Positions 15,498 to 25,381 of a stretch of 64,000 nt of DNA are shown here, piece after piece. The notes below the pieces were generated by a model that was not told the DNA's origin, made no database searches, and saw only the letters and a list, made by a program, of their open reading frames with translations. The translations under genes were made by a program, and so were the position numbers. The stretch is taken from positions 31,917 through 95,916 of the forward strand of contig CALXYB010000002.1 in NCBI GenBank assembly GCA_944392835.1, in the 5' to 3' direction. The stretch comes from an uncultured Alphaproteobacteria bacterium (GTDB taxonomy: Bacteria; Pseudomonadota; Alphaproteobacteria; RF32; CAG-239). Positions within the stretch are counted from its first letter, which is position 1. Each line of letters opens with the position of its first letter.

Positions 15498-15899
15498 TTA
15501 GAGAGTTTCCGTCTCTTTGTGCTTAAAGAGATTTTTCAATCTTTCCTTAAACGTCGGTTTGGGCGGCATCAGCTCTGCCGTCTGGGTCTTTAAGGCCTCA
15601 ATATTTTCCTGAAGGCCGCTGACTTGTTCGGTCAGTTTTTGCTGCTCCTTGTTCAGCTTCTTATTTTCTTTCTTTTGTTTGCGAAGCTGCGCACGAAGCG
15701 GTGCATAAGACATCCATGAGCTGATTTTGCCCCAGATATATCCCAAAAGAATAAAAGCAACTATTGCCACGCTTTGCGAAACCGTAATTTCTACATAAAA
15801 AGGCCATAGGTTAAACTCCACCAAATCATTGTTCACAAAGGCAAACACCAATATTACAATCAACAGCGGCAAACCTATAAGCAATCTTATGAAACCCAT
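15498..15899 (-). CDS. lapA: LapA-family membrane protein
   Basis: Predicted 133 residues. Two N-terminal transmembrane helices (about 4-22 and 42-62) carry the LapA/DUF1049 pattern, including VNNDLVEFNLWPF between them. They are followed by a long Lys/Gln/Glu-rich coiled coil (about 75-118). E. coli LapA works with LapB in controlling lipopolysaccharide assembly at the inner membrane. Position directly after ihfB is the usual alphaproteobacterial arrangement. The coiled coil is longer than in E. coli LapA. Confidence 0.82.
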   Translation of the reverse strand: MGFIRLLIGLPLLIVILVFAFVNNDLVEFNLWPFYVEITVSQSVAIVAFILLGYIWGKISSWMSYAPLRAQLRKQKKENKKLNKEQQKLTEQVSGLQENIEALKTQTAELMPPKPTFKERLKNLFKHKETETL

Positions 15900-15931
15900 G
15901 GCAACAGCCCTTTCTTCCTATGAGGTTTTTA

Positions 15932-16210
15932 TTATTTGTTCAATAATTCGTGCAGTTGTTTTCCGGTTTTGAAGTGGGGGATGTTTCTTTCCTCAACCTT
16001 TACCTGCTCTCCGGTACGTGGATTTTTGGCAATGCGCGGTGAGCGTTTGCGAACGGAAAACGCGCCGAATCCTCTAAATTCTACTCTTTCGCCCTTAGCC
16101 AAAGACATGGTGATTTTCTCAAAAACCACATTAACAATGCGCTCTACATCTTTAAGCAACAGGTGGGGGTTTTTTTCTGCAATTTTTTCAATCAATTCTG
16201 ATTTAGTCAC
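15932..16210 (-). CDS. ihfB: Integration host factor subunit beta
   Basis: Predicted 92 residues of the HU/IHF family. [20 protein letters not shown] and the NPRTGE beta-arm tip ([11 protein letters not shown]) are diagnostic; the RxxRNPxTGE arm inserts into the DNA minor groove and bends it. The length and the [11 protein letters not shown] start are typical of IHF beta rather than HU. Leads the ihfB-lapA-accD transcript. In related genomes it directly follows rpsA, which here is at the left edge of the window on the other strand. Confidence 0.92.
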   Translation of the reverse strand: MTKSELIEKIAEKNPHLLLKDVERIVNVVFEKITMSLAKGERVEFRGFGAFSVRKRSPRIAKNPRTGEQVKVEERNIPHFKTGKQLHELLNK

Positions 16211-16345
16211 TTCAAGTACCTCTTATTTAATATTTTATTTTCAATACAATTTAGCCGTTTTTGTTTTATAAATCAATAGACCCTTTTCAAAAAAAGCCAA
16301 AATCTTATTGCGCAGTTATCCAAAGCTTTATATCTGTTTCTTGTT

Positions 16346-17482
16346 TTAGGCAGAATGCTCTAAAGACAAAGGCTTTTCATCCTCGCCCAGCTGCAAATCT
16401 TCTATCTTTTCTATGCGCCGCGAAATTTTGCCCGAAGATACTTTTATCTCTCCGATATCGCGGCTAGCCATATCAAAATGTTTGGAAAGATTTTCTATAC
16501 GGTCGTCCAAGCGGCTGATGTCTTCTACCAAAATTCCGACTTCCTTTTGGATGACACCGGCCATCTCCCGCATTCTGGCATCCTTGAGAATCGCCCGAAC
16601 CGTGTTTAATGTTGCCATTAGGGTTGTGGGCGAAACAATCCAAACTTTTGCCCGATAAGAGACCTCAACCACATCGCGAAAGTTGGCATGCAACTCCGCA
16701 TAAATAGCCTCTGAAGGCAAAAACATTAAGGCGGACTCTGCTGTTTCTCCCGGAATGATATATTTTTCGGCAATGTCTTTAATATGCTTCAAAACAGAAG
16801 CTCTAAAGAATCTTTCCGCTTCTATTTTTTCTCTCTCAGATGAAGCTATACGCAAGGCATTATAACTTTCCAGCGGAAATTTTGAATCTATGACAATAGT
16901 TCCCGGAGGATTAGGCAACTTTAGCACGCAATCTGCTCTTTTGCCATTGGACAGCACAACCTGAAACTCATAAGCTGAGGGTGGCAAAGTATTGGTTACC
17001 AAATCGTTGAGTTGAATTTCGCCGAAAGCGCCGCGGGCTTGCTTGTTGGACAAGACCTCTTGTAATGAGACAACCTGCTCTGACAAAGAAGAAATTTTTT
17101 GCTGTGCAACATCTATCTTAGCTAAGCGCTCTCTTAAAGCCTGCAACGTTTCTGCGGTCTGCGTGGTAGATTTTTGCAAGCCCTCACCAACATTTTTGGT
17201 TACCTGCAATAACTTCTCATCTATCATCTTGAGCATAGACAGGCGCTGTTCATCAATAGCGCCTGAGATTTTGGCTTGCTGTGCAACCGCATTTTCTGAT
17301 AATTGAGACAAACGGCCAGCCAACTCCGCCTGACCGCGAAACAAAGTTTCCGCCAAGCTCTGAAGCGCCGGATCCGTTTTGCGACGCAAGAGCAAAACCA
17401 CACCTAATATTATTGCAATCAGCAAAAGCCCTGCCACTAAAAGCAGCAGGGTTTCCATTATGGTAAAAGAACTTTCAGTCAT
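16346..17482 (-). CDS. rmuC: DNA recombination protein RmuC
   Basis: Predicted 378 residues. One N-terminal transmembrane helix (about 10-32) precedes a coiled coil (about 45-135) and the RmuC nuclease-like core. ARGAFGEIQLNDLV, VIDSKFPLESY and FLPSEAIYAEL are RmuC signatures; the D-x-K of VIDSKFP fits the PD-(D/E)xK-like active site assigned to the family. It limits inversions at short repeats. It starts 7 bp after accA and is probably co-transcribed with it. A second Met at residue 9 is an alternative start. Confidence 0.93.
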   Translation of the reverse strand: MTESSFTIMETLLLLVAGLLLIAIILGVVLLLRRKTDPALQSLAETLFRGQAELAGRLSQLSENAVAQQAKISGAIDEQRLSMLKMIDEKLLQVTKNVGEGLQKSTTQTAETLQALRERLAKIDVAQQKISSLSEQVVSLQEVLSNKQARGAFGEIQLNDLVTNTLPPSAYEFQVVLSNGKRADCVLKLPNPPGTIVIDSKFPLESYNALRIASSEREKIEAERFFRASVLKHIKDIAEKYIIPGETAESALMFLPSEAIYAELHANFRDVVEVSYRAKVWIVSPTTLMATLNTVRAILKDARMREMAGVIQKEVGILVEDISRLDDRIENLSKHFDMASRDIGEIKVSSGKISRRIEKIEDLQLGEDEKPLSLEHSA

Positions 17483-17489
17483 TGGTTTT

Positions 17490-18461
17490 CTACTCAGGCA
17501 AGTTGCGACCCATTGCCAAGAATTTTTCAGTGCGTTGCTTTTTGAGCTCTTCGCCGCTCAAAGGCAACAGCTCCTTAAGGTTACGCAACAAGGCCTCGCC
17601 CACGCGATTGATGGTTGTTTGCGGGTCGCGATGCGCACCGCCGACCGGCTCTTTGACAATCTCATCAATTACACCAAAATGTTTTAAGTCTTGCGCTGTT
17701 AAGCGCAGAGCCTCAGTTGCCTCCTTGACCTTATCCGCCGAGCGCCACAAAATAGAAGCGCAACCTTCCGGTGAGATAACTGAATAAATGGAGTTTTCCA
17801 ACATCAGAACTCTGTTGGCCGTAGCAATGGCAATTGCGCCGCCGGAACCACCCTCACCAATAACAATTGAAATCAGCGGAACTCTGATACGCAAGCACTT
17901 TTGGATGGACGAAGCGATTGCTTCCGCCTGACCTCTGGCCTCAGCTTCAACTCCGGGGTATGCTCCTGCCGTGTCAACAAAAGCCAAAACCGGCATATTG
18001 AATTTATCAGCCAAATCCATCAGACGTTGCGCCTTGCGGTAACCTTCCGGCTTAGCCATACCGAAATTATGTTTCATACGGGTTTCAAGGTCATGACCTT
18101 TTTCTTGACCCAAGACAACAACAGAAATGTTTTTGAAGCGTCCGATACCGCCAACCATCGCCTCATCATCGGCAAACAGTCTATCTCCGCACAAAGGCGT
18201 AAAATCTTCAATCAAGGCATGAACATAATCCAAACAATGCGGGCGATCCGGATGGCGAGCCACCTGAGACTTTTGCCATGGGGTCAAGTTGGCATAAGAC
18301 TGCCGAACTTGTTTTTCTAGTTTTTGCTGCAAACGATTAACCTCCTGAGCGATGTCTACATCCTCGTCTTTGGCAAGAAGTTTTAATCCCTCAATTTTAG
18401 CTTCAATTTCTACAATATTCTTTTCAAAATCCAAAACTAATGTGCTGTTTGTATTCATCAA
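17490..18461 (-). CDS. accA: Acetyl-CoA carboxylase carboxyltransferase subunit alpha
   Basis: Predicted 323 residues, the usual length. An N-terminal helical hairpin (LDFEKNIVEIEAKIEGL) is followed by the crotonase-like domain with HPDRPHCLDY, TAGAYPGVEAEARGQAEAIA and GEGGSGGAIAI, all standard AccA motifs. It forms the alpha2beta2 carboxyltransferase with AccD (14583-15464). First gene of an accA-rmuC unit. Confidence 0.98.
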   Translation of the reverse strand: MMNTNSTLVLDFEKNIVEIEAKIEGLKLLAKDEDVDIAQEVNRLQQKLEKQVRQSYANLTPWQKSQVARHPDRPHCLDYVHALIEDFTPLCGDRLFADDEAMVGGIGRFKNISVVVLGQEKGHDLETRMKHNFGMAKPEGYRKAQRLMDLADKFNMPVLAFVDTAGAYPGVEAEARGQAEAIASSIQKCLRIRVPLISIVIGEGGSGGAIAIATANRVLMLENSIYSVISPEGCASILWRSADKVKEATEALRLTAQDLKHFGVIDEIVKEPVGGAHRDPQTTINRVGEALLRNLKELLPLSGEELKKQRTEKFLAMGRNLPE

Positions 18462-18655
18462 AATTCTCTTTAACTATTAAACCTGTGTGTTGTCTTAGCA
18501 CAATTTATTCAAAATTTCATCCATTTTTTTTGTTATGTTGATTATAGTCTTTCAAAATATATCCCAAAGCAAGGCGTAATATGTAGATTTTAATTGAAAA
18601 AACAGCCAAAAAGTCTAAAATCAGTAAAAAATTAAACCTCAGAGGAGAAGAGGAC

Positions 18656-20077
18656 GTGTTGGCACTGGCTTTCTTTATTTCGGTTTTTTCCACACTTGTT
18701 TGGCTGATTTTTGCCGTGGCTTATGTTAATGACCACTTAAACGGCGTTGCATTCAGCTCTCTCGGAATTATGGATATTTCCGTGTATGTCGGCCTTGCGC
18801 TCTTGCCGGTTTTGATTTTGTGGATGGTTTTTGGTTTTATTAACCAATATTTGGGAAGCCGAACTCTTTCTAACAATATGTTCTCCTTATTTAAACAAAT
18901 GAAAAAAAACCAGGATTATACCGACTTAATTGCGCGGATTATGCTTGAGGCTGAGCAAGAAATTAAAGATGGTTTTATCCTTAATAAGTTTGATTTGTTT
19001 ATTGCCGATATGAACGAGCTTATTGCCGATTTGCTCACACGTTGTAATATTGCCTCAACCGACCAGATTGACCGCTTGTGGAGCAAGGTTCAGAACGGCG
19101 GAAGATGGGCTTTCGGCAAAGTTTTGATTGAGGTCAACCAAAATCAGCCAAACTTTCAGATGCGCATATTTGAAAAGTCGCAAAGAGACAATGTTATCGC
19201 CGGAACTATTTTGGAGTGGTGCGCTCGCTATTTGAGCCTGACCGCCTTGCTTGAAAAACACGATAAAGAACGTGTTTTTATTGCCATAATTGAAACCGGC
19301 GTGTTTGGTAAAGTCTTTTCCATTCTGGCTCCGGTTTCCGATGAAATTCGCCGCAGCCGTGAGTTTGCGCCGAGCGGACCCGCTGCTCCTATCTTTGCAC
19401 AACAAGAAGCTCCCGCCCCCGCACCTGTTCAGGCAAATGTGGCTTATGAAGAAGAAAATTCCGTCGCCCCGCAACCTCAGCCACAAATTGAGCCCAGAGA
19501 GCCTGAAAAGAACACAATTTTTGAAAAAATTGATGCTAAGGCTCTGGCTGCCAAAGCAGCAAAGTTTAATCCTTTCCGCAAAGAAAAAAGCTCAAACTAT
19601 TTTATGGAACAGGCTCCATCATCTTCTGAAGACAGAGATCCTTTCTCCATCGCGTTAGAACGTAGTTTTGGTGAAACAGAAGAATTGGCGGCACCGAAAA
19701 TCGCCGAGCCTTCTTTTGACAAAGAAGATGATTTTTCCGTTGCGGAAGAGATGTCTGCTCCCGTAAATGAACCGCGTTTTGAGACGCAAATTAATGATAT
19801 GCCGACGGAGGAACCCCCAGCTCCTAAGATTGAGCCCAAAGAAACTGCCATTCAGCCAGAAGAAGATGAGCGTTTTTCTAACACGCGCAAAACCTTAAAT
19901 GACCTCAAAAAAGAATGGGAAGAAATGCGGAATGCCACTTCTTCGGCAGCTCCTGTTAAAGAACCTGAAGCACCTTCCTTTGAAAAGCCTCAGCCAGAAC
20001 CCAAAGAAGAGGAAAAAGAGGAAAATTATGCTTATCCTTTCGGCAATTGGACAAATGAAGCCAACTATCATAAATAA
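18656..20077 (+). CDS. Hypothetical inner-membrane protein with long acidic C-terminus
   Basis: Predicted 473 residues from GTG at 18656, preceded by AGGAG (18643-18647) at good spacing. Two transmembrane helices (about 3-25 and 40-62) anchor a cytosolic helical domain (about 65-235). Residues about 240-473 are Pro/Glu-rich low complexity, probably disordered, with repeated PAPKIEP- and EPEAP-like blocks. The first 235 residues look like a folded unit of unknown family. The gene overlaps yejA by 23 bp and may be co-transcribed with it. I cannot assign a function. Confidence 0.7.
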   Translation: MLALAFFISVFSTLVWLIFAVAYVNDHLNGVAFSSLGIMDISVYVGLALLPVLILWMVFGFINQYLGSRTLSNNMFSLFKQMKKNQDYTDLIARIMLEAEQEIKDGFILNKFDLFIADMNELIADLLTRCNIASTDQIDRLWSKVQNGGRWAFGKVLIEVNQNQPNFQMRIFEKSQRDNVIAGTILEWCARYLSLTALLEKHDKERVFIAIIETGVFGKVFSILAPVSDEIRRSREFAPSGPAAPIFAQQEAPAPAPVQANVAYEEENSVAPQPQPQIEPREPEKNTIFEKIDAKALAAKAAKFNPFRKEKSSNYFMEQAPSSSEDRDPFSIALERSFGETEELAAPKIAEPSFDKEDDFSVAEEMSAPVNEPRFETQINDMPTEEPPAPKIEPKETAIQPEEDERFSNTRKTLNDLKKEWEEMRNATSSAAPVKEPEAPSFEKPQPEPKEEEKEENYAYPFGNWTNEANYHK

Positions 20078-21887
20078 ACTTGTCCTTTTTTGCGGCCTTA
20101 TTTTTGGTTTTGTCCCGCCTCTGCGGGCAGAAGTTGTTTTGTCTGAGCATATTGCTTTGTATGATGAAGCAAAATACGCTCCAGATTTCAAAAACTTTTC
20201 TTATGTTAACCCCAATGCACCTAAAGGCGGGCGAATCGTTATGCCGGATTATGGCGGATTTGACAGCTTTAATCCTTTTATATTTAAGGGTATTCCTCCG
20301 GCAACGGCTGTCGGCTTGACAATGGACACTTTGGCGGTGTCTCCGGTTGATGACCCGGCTGTGGCATACCCTCTGATTGCCGAAAAATTTGAGCTTCCTC
20401 TTGATAAGTCTTTTGTCGGATTTATCCTTAACCCCAAAGCGCGCTTCCATGACGGAACACCGATTACGGCTGATGATGTTATTTTCAGCTATAACAGCCT
20501 GATTGAAAAAGGTCAGCCTCTTTACAAGATGTATTATGCCGATGTGGAGCGGGTGGAAAAAGTTAATGAGCATCATGTGCGCTTTCATTTCCGCAAAGGC
20601 TCAAATAATCGTGAGTTGCCGCTCATTCTTTCACAAATTGCCATTTTATCAAAAGCAGATTGGGAGGGCAAAGATTTTGCCAAACCCAGTCTTAAACCGA
20701 TGCTTGGTAGCGGCCCTTATGAGATTGTTGATTTTCAGGCCGGAAAATTCGTTATTCTGAAAAGAGTTAAAGACTATTGGGCGCAAAACCTGCCGTCCCG
20801 CAGAGGATTTTTTAATTTTGATGAAGTTCGTTTTGACTTTTATCAAGACACAACGGTTACTTTGCAAGCGCTCTTTGCCGGTAATATTGATGTTCGTGAA
20901 GAGTATATCGCCAAAATTTGGGTTACGGGATATGACAATGACAAGGTCAAAAAAGGACAAATTATTAAAGAAGCCATTGAGCATAATAATCCGGCAATTT
21001 TGCAAGTTTTTGCCTTTAATGTAAGACGACCGAAATTTGAGGACAGACGTGTGCGCGAGGCTATTGGCTTGGCTTTTAATTTTGATTGGGCAAACGAACG
21101 TTTATTCTACAATCAATATAAACGGCTTTATAGTTATTTTACCAATACGGGAATGGAAGCAAAAGGCTTGCCTTCCGGCAAAGAAAAACAGATTTTGCTT
21201 AAATATAAAGACTCTTTGCCGTCGGCTGTGTTTGAAAAAGAATTTGCGAATCCAGGCCATCCGGACTTTGAGGCATCGCGCGAGAATTTGCGGCGCGCGG
21301 TTCAGCTCTTGAACGAAGCCGGATATGATTTTGTTGATGGCAAAATGACTAATCTTGCAACAGGTGAGCCTCTGGAGTTTGAGGTTTTGAGCAACTCCGC
21401 CAACGGTAGTTCCTTTACACGGGTTATGTTGCCTTTTATTGATAACCTCAAAAAAATCGGTATTAAAGCCGTCTTTCGGAACTTAGAAGTTAATATCTTT
21501 AAGAATCGGTTGGATAATTTTGACTTTGATATGGCTATTGTCTCTTATGGGGTGAGCCGAATGCCCGGAAACGAACAACGCGAAATGTGGGGTAGCCGTT
21601 CTGCCGAAGCGAAGGGAAGTTATAATGTTATCGGTATTAAGAACCCCGTGGTTGATGCTTTGATTGAAGGACTGATACAGGCGCAACATAAAGATGATTA
21701 TGAGGCTTATGTGCGCGCTCTTGACCGCGTTTTGCTTAATGAGCATTATGTTATTTTCCAATGGTATTCGCCATATAATCGGGTTGCTTATCAAAACAAG
21801 TTTGGGCATCCGAAATCTGAAGTTAAGGCAGGATATCAGCCTTTTACCTGGTGGATGAAGCAACAAATTGCGAGGGATAAGAAATGA
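20055..21887 (+). CDS. yejA: Family 5 extracellular solute-binding protein (YejA-like)
   Basis: Predicted 610 residues from the ATG at 20055, which gives a regular signal peptide (KPTIINK, then [15 protein letters not shown], cleavage near RA-EV). An ATG at 20028 has a better Shine-Dalgarno-like sequence but a less regular n-region. The mature protein shows SBP-5 features: [24 protein letters not shown], and [31 protein letters not shown] is typical of the YejA subgroup that feeds oligopeptides or microcin C-like compounds to YejBEF. It works in the periplasm. It overlaps yejB by 4 bp (ATGA). Confidence 0.9.
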   Translation: MKPTIINKLVLFCGLIFGFVPPLRAEVVLSEHIALYDEAKYAPDFKNFSYVNPNAPKGGRIVMPDYGGFDSFNPFIFKGIPPATAVGLTMDTLAVSPVDDPAVAYPLIAEKFELPLDKSFVGFILNPKARFHDGTPITADDVIFSYNSLIEKGQPLYKMYYADVERVEKVNEHHVRFHFRKGSNNRELPLILSQIAILSKADWEGKDFAKPSLKPMLGSGPYEIVDFQAGKFVILKRVKDYWAQNLPSRRGFFNFDEVRFDFYQDTTVTLQALFAGNIDVREEYIAKIWVTGYDNDKVKKGQIIKEAIEHNNPAILQVFAFNVRRPKFEDRRVREAIGLAFNFDWANERLFYNQYKRLYSYFTNTGMEAKGLPSGKEKQILLKYKDSLPSAVFEKEFANPGHPDFEASRENLRRAVQLLNEAGYDFVDGKMTNLATGEPLEFEVLSNSANGSSFTRVMLPFIDNLKKIGIKAVFRNLEVNIFKNRLDNFDFDMAIVSYGVSRMPGNEQREMWGSRSAEAKGSYNVIGIKNPVVDALIEGLIQAQHKDDYEAYVRALDRVLLNEHYVIFQWYSPYNRVAYQNKFGHPKSEVKAGYQPFTWWMKQQIARDKK

Positions 21888-22957
21888 GAAATTATATAAT
21901 CAAAAGGCTGTTGCTTATTCCTTTCACATTGTTGGGTATCTTAGTTATTAACTTTGCCATTGTGCAGTTAGCTCCGGGGGGACCCGTGGAATATGTTTTG
22001 GCAAAGTATCGCGGAATGAACGTTGATGCGAAGTCGCAATTTACGGCTTCGGTAAATATGAATATGGAAAGTTCGGCCAACAAATATCAGGGGGCGCAAG
22101 GCGTGCCGGAAGAATTGGTCAAAGAGCTGGAAAAGCAATTTGGCTTTGATAAACCCTTACACGAACGCTTTTGGAAAATGCTCAAAGATTATGCCGTCTT
22201 TGATTTTGGGCATAGTTATTATAAGGATAAAACTGTCGGGCAGCTTATTATTGAACGTTTGCCGGTTTCAATCTCTTTAGGCTTGTGGTCTACGCTGATT
22301 ATTTATCTGATTGCCATTCCTCTTGGCATAAAAAAAGCCGTACGAGACGGCTCAAAGTTTGATGTTTGGACTTCTTTTGCGGTTATTTTGGGCTCGGCCA
22401 TCCCCGTCTTTTTGTTTGCGGTGTTTTTGATTGTGTTCTTTGCCGGAGGAACTTATCTGCAATGGTTTCCGCTCCGCGGTTTGACTTCGGATAACTGGAG
22501 TGAGCTTCCTTGGTATAAACAAATTATGGATTATTTTTGGCATATTACCCTACCCGTTTTGGCAATGGTTATCGGTGGTTTTGCCAGCCTGACAATGCTT
22601 ACCAAAAACTCGTTTCTTGACGAGATTAACAAGCAATATGTTTTGACCGCTCGCGCCAAAGGTCTGACAGAAAACCAAGTGCTTTACGGACATGTTTTTA
22701 GAAACGCTATGCTGATTGTGATTGCCGGAATGCCCGCCATGCTGATTAAGATGCTGTTTACCGGCTCGCTTCTGATTGAGGTTATCTTCTCGCTTAATGG
22801 TCTGGGACTTTTGGGATATGAAGCCATTATGACACGCGACTATCCCGTTATCTTCGGAACTTTATATATTTTTGCTTTATTGGGATTGGTCTTAAAACTT
22901 ATCAGCGATTTGACTTATTCTTGGGTTGACCCGAGAATCAATTTTGACAAGATTTAG
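21884..22957 (+). CDS. yejB: ABC transporter permease (YejB-like)
   Basis: Predicted 357 residues, membrane permease of the DppB/OppB type. The N-terminal helix [19 protein letters not shown] and the EAA-loop region ([24 protein letters not shown]) are clear, as is the long periplasmic insertion after helix 1 typical of YejB. It should pair with YejE and the ATPase YejF, but no such genes follow: the next gene is on the opposite strand and overlaps by 4 bp. The partners must be elsewhere, or the system is incomplete. Confidence 0.92.
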   Translation: MRNYIIKRLLLIPFTLLGILVINFAIVQLAPGGPVEYVLAKYRGMNVDAKSQFTASVNMNMESSANKYQGAQGVPEELVKELEKQFGFDKPLHERFWKMLKDYAVFDFGHSYYKDKTVGQLIIERLPVSISLGLWSTLIIYLIAIPLGIKKAVRDGSKFDVWTSFAVILGSAIPVFLFAVFLIVFFAGGTYLQWFPLRGLTSDNWSELPWYKQIMDYFWHITLPVLAMVIGGFASLTMLTKNSFLDEINKQYVLTARAKGLTENQVLYGHVFRNAMLIVIAGMPAMLIKMLFTGSLLIEVIFSLNGLGLLGYEAIMTRDYPVIFGTLYIFALLGLVLKLISDLTYSWVDPRINFDKI

Positions 22958-24357
22958 GCATAGCTAAACTGTCTTAAGTCGCTGTTTTGCAAGATTTTGG
23001 CAATCGTGGCTTCCAAATCTTCGTTTTGGCGAGATTCAATAATTTCAATAATTTCAACTTCCTTTTTATCCAAACGGCGATTGATGCCGATAGAATCATA
23101 ATAAGCTTTGGAATTGTTATATAATTTTGCTGCTTGCAAACTGTTGCCCTGAGCATAATAGAACTGCGATAACATTTTTTCGGCATTGGCAACTTGCTGC
23201 GGATAGATTTCGGCATCGGCCAGCTCCAAAACATTCTCGTAAGCCCTAACGGCTTTGTTGTTTGACTCGGCTCTGGCGTACATATCTGCCACACGGCTCC
23301 AAGCATTAACATTCTGTGGTGCAAGCTCTATGGCGAGCTCAAAAGATCCTGTGGCTAAATGAACATCCGATAAGCCGGCCAAAGACCCAAAAGTGCAGGC
23401 ATAGTTAGAAACCCCTTGGAACAGCATATCTCTTTTGGCGCCAAGGGTCATAGATGCGCCACGGTTTATTTCTTCATCCATTAAGGCCTCTATCAAAACC
23501 AGCGCCAATGACGGGTCTCCTTTTGCCAAATGGTATAAAGCCTCATCTTCTTGTGGGAGAGGTGTTTCAGCGTTGGCTTTGACCTGCTCAAACTTATCAT
23601 TCAAGCACATGGCGATAAAGTCTTTAATGGCCTCAATAACTTGCAAAATCTCGTCTTCCGAACTTTGGCCCTGATTGCGAAACATTATGGTTTGGGCTAT
23701 TTTTAGGTCATCAACACCACGACCAGCCATATCTATAATCAGACCTAAAAGCTCCGGCAAACCTTTGTGGCTTTGCTGATACTGCAAACTTTCTATATCC
23801 AGCATAACCCTATTGGCATCAAGCTCGTTGATTTTGCCTTTTTTCCAGTCCAAATCAACCGAGATGCTTTTGCTTCTTTCGGCTGTGCGTTCAGCCACCA
23901 AACGCTGAGCCTGCTCACGCTTCTTTTTTTCGGCAGATTTTTTTTCTTGGGCTTCTTTTTGTTGTTTTGTGGCTTGTTGTTCTTCGGTCTGTTGTTTTTC
24001 AGCCCTTGCTTGTTCCAGCTCTCTTGCCAGCTCTTTTTCAAGCTCTCGTTCCAGCTCCAGCTCGTTTTCTAGCGTGTTTTGGTTTTCGGGGCGGCTACTA
24101 TCATCAAACAAAATGCTATTGCCGTTTTGTGCAGCTTGGTCACTTTTCAGAAAAGAAATGATGGATTTGACGTATAAGATGATGATTAAAAACAAAAAAA
24201 GAATAAATGCCAGCAACATCAGGATTATGGAAACTATGCGTAAGTTATCCGCACCGGAAAAATAGCGGCTGAATATACCCGCCATCATATCCAAATTGGC
24301 AGACACCGTACTTAAAAAATCTCCTGCAGTTAAAATAGTTATTACCTGATCCGGCAT
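22954..24357 (-). CDS. Membrane-anchored coiled-coil/TPR-type protein
   Basis: Predicted 467 residues from the ATG at 24357 (an upstream start would add 21 residues and run into the divergent promoter region). One strong transmembrane helix (about 41-62, [20 protein letters not shown]) is followed by a Glu/Lys/Gln-rich coiled coil (about 90-165). A helical C-terminal domain has TPR-like units around [24 protein letters not shown] and [14 protein letters not shown]. Such proteins scaffold complexes at the inner membrane; the partner is unknown. Same general design as the gene at 25370, with which it brackets the EEP-like protein gene. Confidence 0.7.
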   Translation of the reverse strand: MPDQVITILTAGDFLSTVSANLDMMAGIFSRYFSGADNLRIVSIILMLLAFILFLFLIIILYVKSIISFLKSDQAAQNGNSILFDDSSRPENQNTLENELELERELEKELARELEQARAEKQQTEEQQATKQQKEAQEKKSAEKKKREQAQRLVAERTAERSKSISVDLDWKKGKINELDANRVMLDIESLQYQQSHKGLPELLGLIIDMAGRGVDDLKIAQTIMFRNQGQSSEDEILQVIEAIKDFIAMCLNDKFEQVKANAETPLPQEDEALYHLAKGDPSLALVLIEALMDEEINRGASMTLGAKRDMLFQGVSNYACTFGSLAGLSDVHLATGSFELAIELAPQNVNAWSRVADMYARAESNNKAVRAYENVLELADAEIYPQQVANAEKMLSQFYYAQGNSLQAAKLYNNSKAYYDSIGINRRLDKKEVEIIEIIESRQNEDLEATIAKILQNSDLRQFSYA

Positions 24358-24475
24358 AATTTTAAGGCCACCATTTACAAATTGTCTTTTAATGATTAGT
24401 ATAATCATGTTGCATTGCATTTTATTATGCAGGCTTCAACACGACAAAAACTACGCTAGCAGAAATAAATTAAAA

Positions 24476-25381
24476 ATGGGTTACTTCAGTCAAAGAAAAA
24501 AACACGAAAGAGATAATTTTATCCTTAACTTTACGCTTGGCGTGATTGGCATACTTACGCTTTGCTCTTTCGGCGGAGGCAGTTTCGGACAGCTTTGTAA
24601 TTTGCTGCAGTTTCATTTTTATCTGATTACCGTTATAGCCTTGATTTATGCTCTTTGCGGAAGGTTTTTTGTGCATGCCGCCGTTGCCCTAATTTTGCTG
24701 ATTGTTAACTTCGGAATTATATCTTCGGCAGCAAATATTGCGACAAATGTGGCGCATGATGGCAAAAATCATCTTACAATCTTGTATCAAAATAATGCTC
24801 GGGTAGTTGAGCCCTTGGTTAAAGATGCTCTAGAGAACGGGGCAGAGATTATTGGCATTAACCACAAACGTGTTCCCTTATATTTGCCGGAAAGTTTCGG
24901 AGATTTTCAACTTGTTCATCAAAGCAAAGAAGCTGAGAAAAGTTTTATTCTGACAAACAAAGAGCCTTTGCGTGCCGGAAGAATCAAGCTTGCGCCTAAG
25001 CGTAGTGCATCTTTCTTAGTTTTTGAAACTAGTGGAAAGAACTTGGTTTTTGTTAACGTTGATTTTGCAAAGCTCAAAAAAAACGAAGAAGCGGTCGTGT
25101 TTGATAATCTGGCTGAATTTGTTTTGGCGCAAGATGAACCTGTTATTATGATTGGAAATTTTGGCGTACCTGCTTGGTCGACAACTTTTAAAAACTTTTT
25201 GGCGAAAACAAACTTAGAAGTTAAAAACCGAATCATTATGACTGATGGTAAAAGCTGGTTTGACCTTTTTTCCGTCCCGACCATCAATCTTTTGGGATAT
25301 CGTAATCTTGGGCTTAAAGATGTTGATATTTTATCAGCACATAAAGGTAGCTACCCCATAAAATTTGAATTAAATTTTTAG
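24476..25381 (+). CDS. Membrane protein with degenerate EEP (endonuclease/exonuclease/phosphatase) domain
   Basis: Predicted 301 residues from the ATG at 24476. Three hydrophobic helices (about 17-75) precede a soluble domain, the layout of YafD-like EEP proteins. The domain follows the EEP pattern, but the catalytic residues are missing: the GDFN motif reads IGNFGVPAWSTTF, and the terminal SDH motif reads AHKGSYPIKFEL. It is thus probably a non-catalytic relative. The family call rests on these two patterns and the N-terminal helices. It overlaps the convergent gene at 25370 by 12 bp. No Shine-Dalgarno sequence is seen. Confidence 0.55.
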   Translation: MGYFSQRKKHERDNFILNFTLGVIGILTLCSFGGGSFGQLCNLLQFHFYLITVIALIYALCGRFFVHAAVALILLIVNFGIISSAANIATNVAHDGKNHLTILYQNNARVVEPLVKDALENGAEIIGINHKRVPLYLPESFGDFQLVHQSKEAEKSFILTNKEPLRAGRIKLAPKRSASFLVFETSGKNLVFVNVDFAKLKKNEEAVVFDNLAEFVLAQDEPVIMIGNFGVPAWSTTFKNFLAKTNLEVKNRIIMTDGKSWFDLFSVPTINLLGYRNLGLKDVDILSAHKGSYPIKFELNF

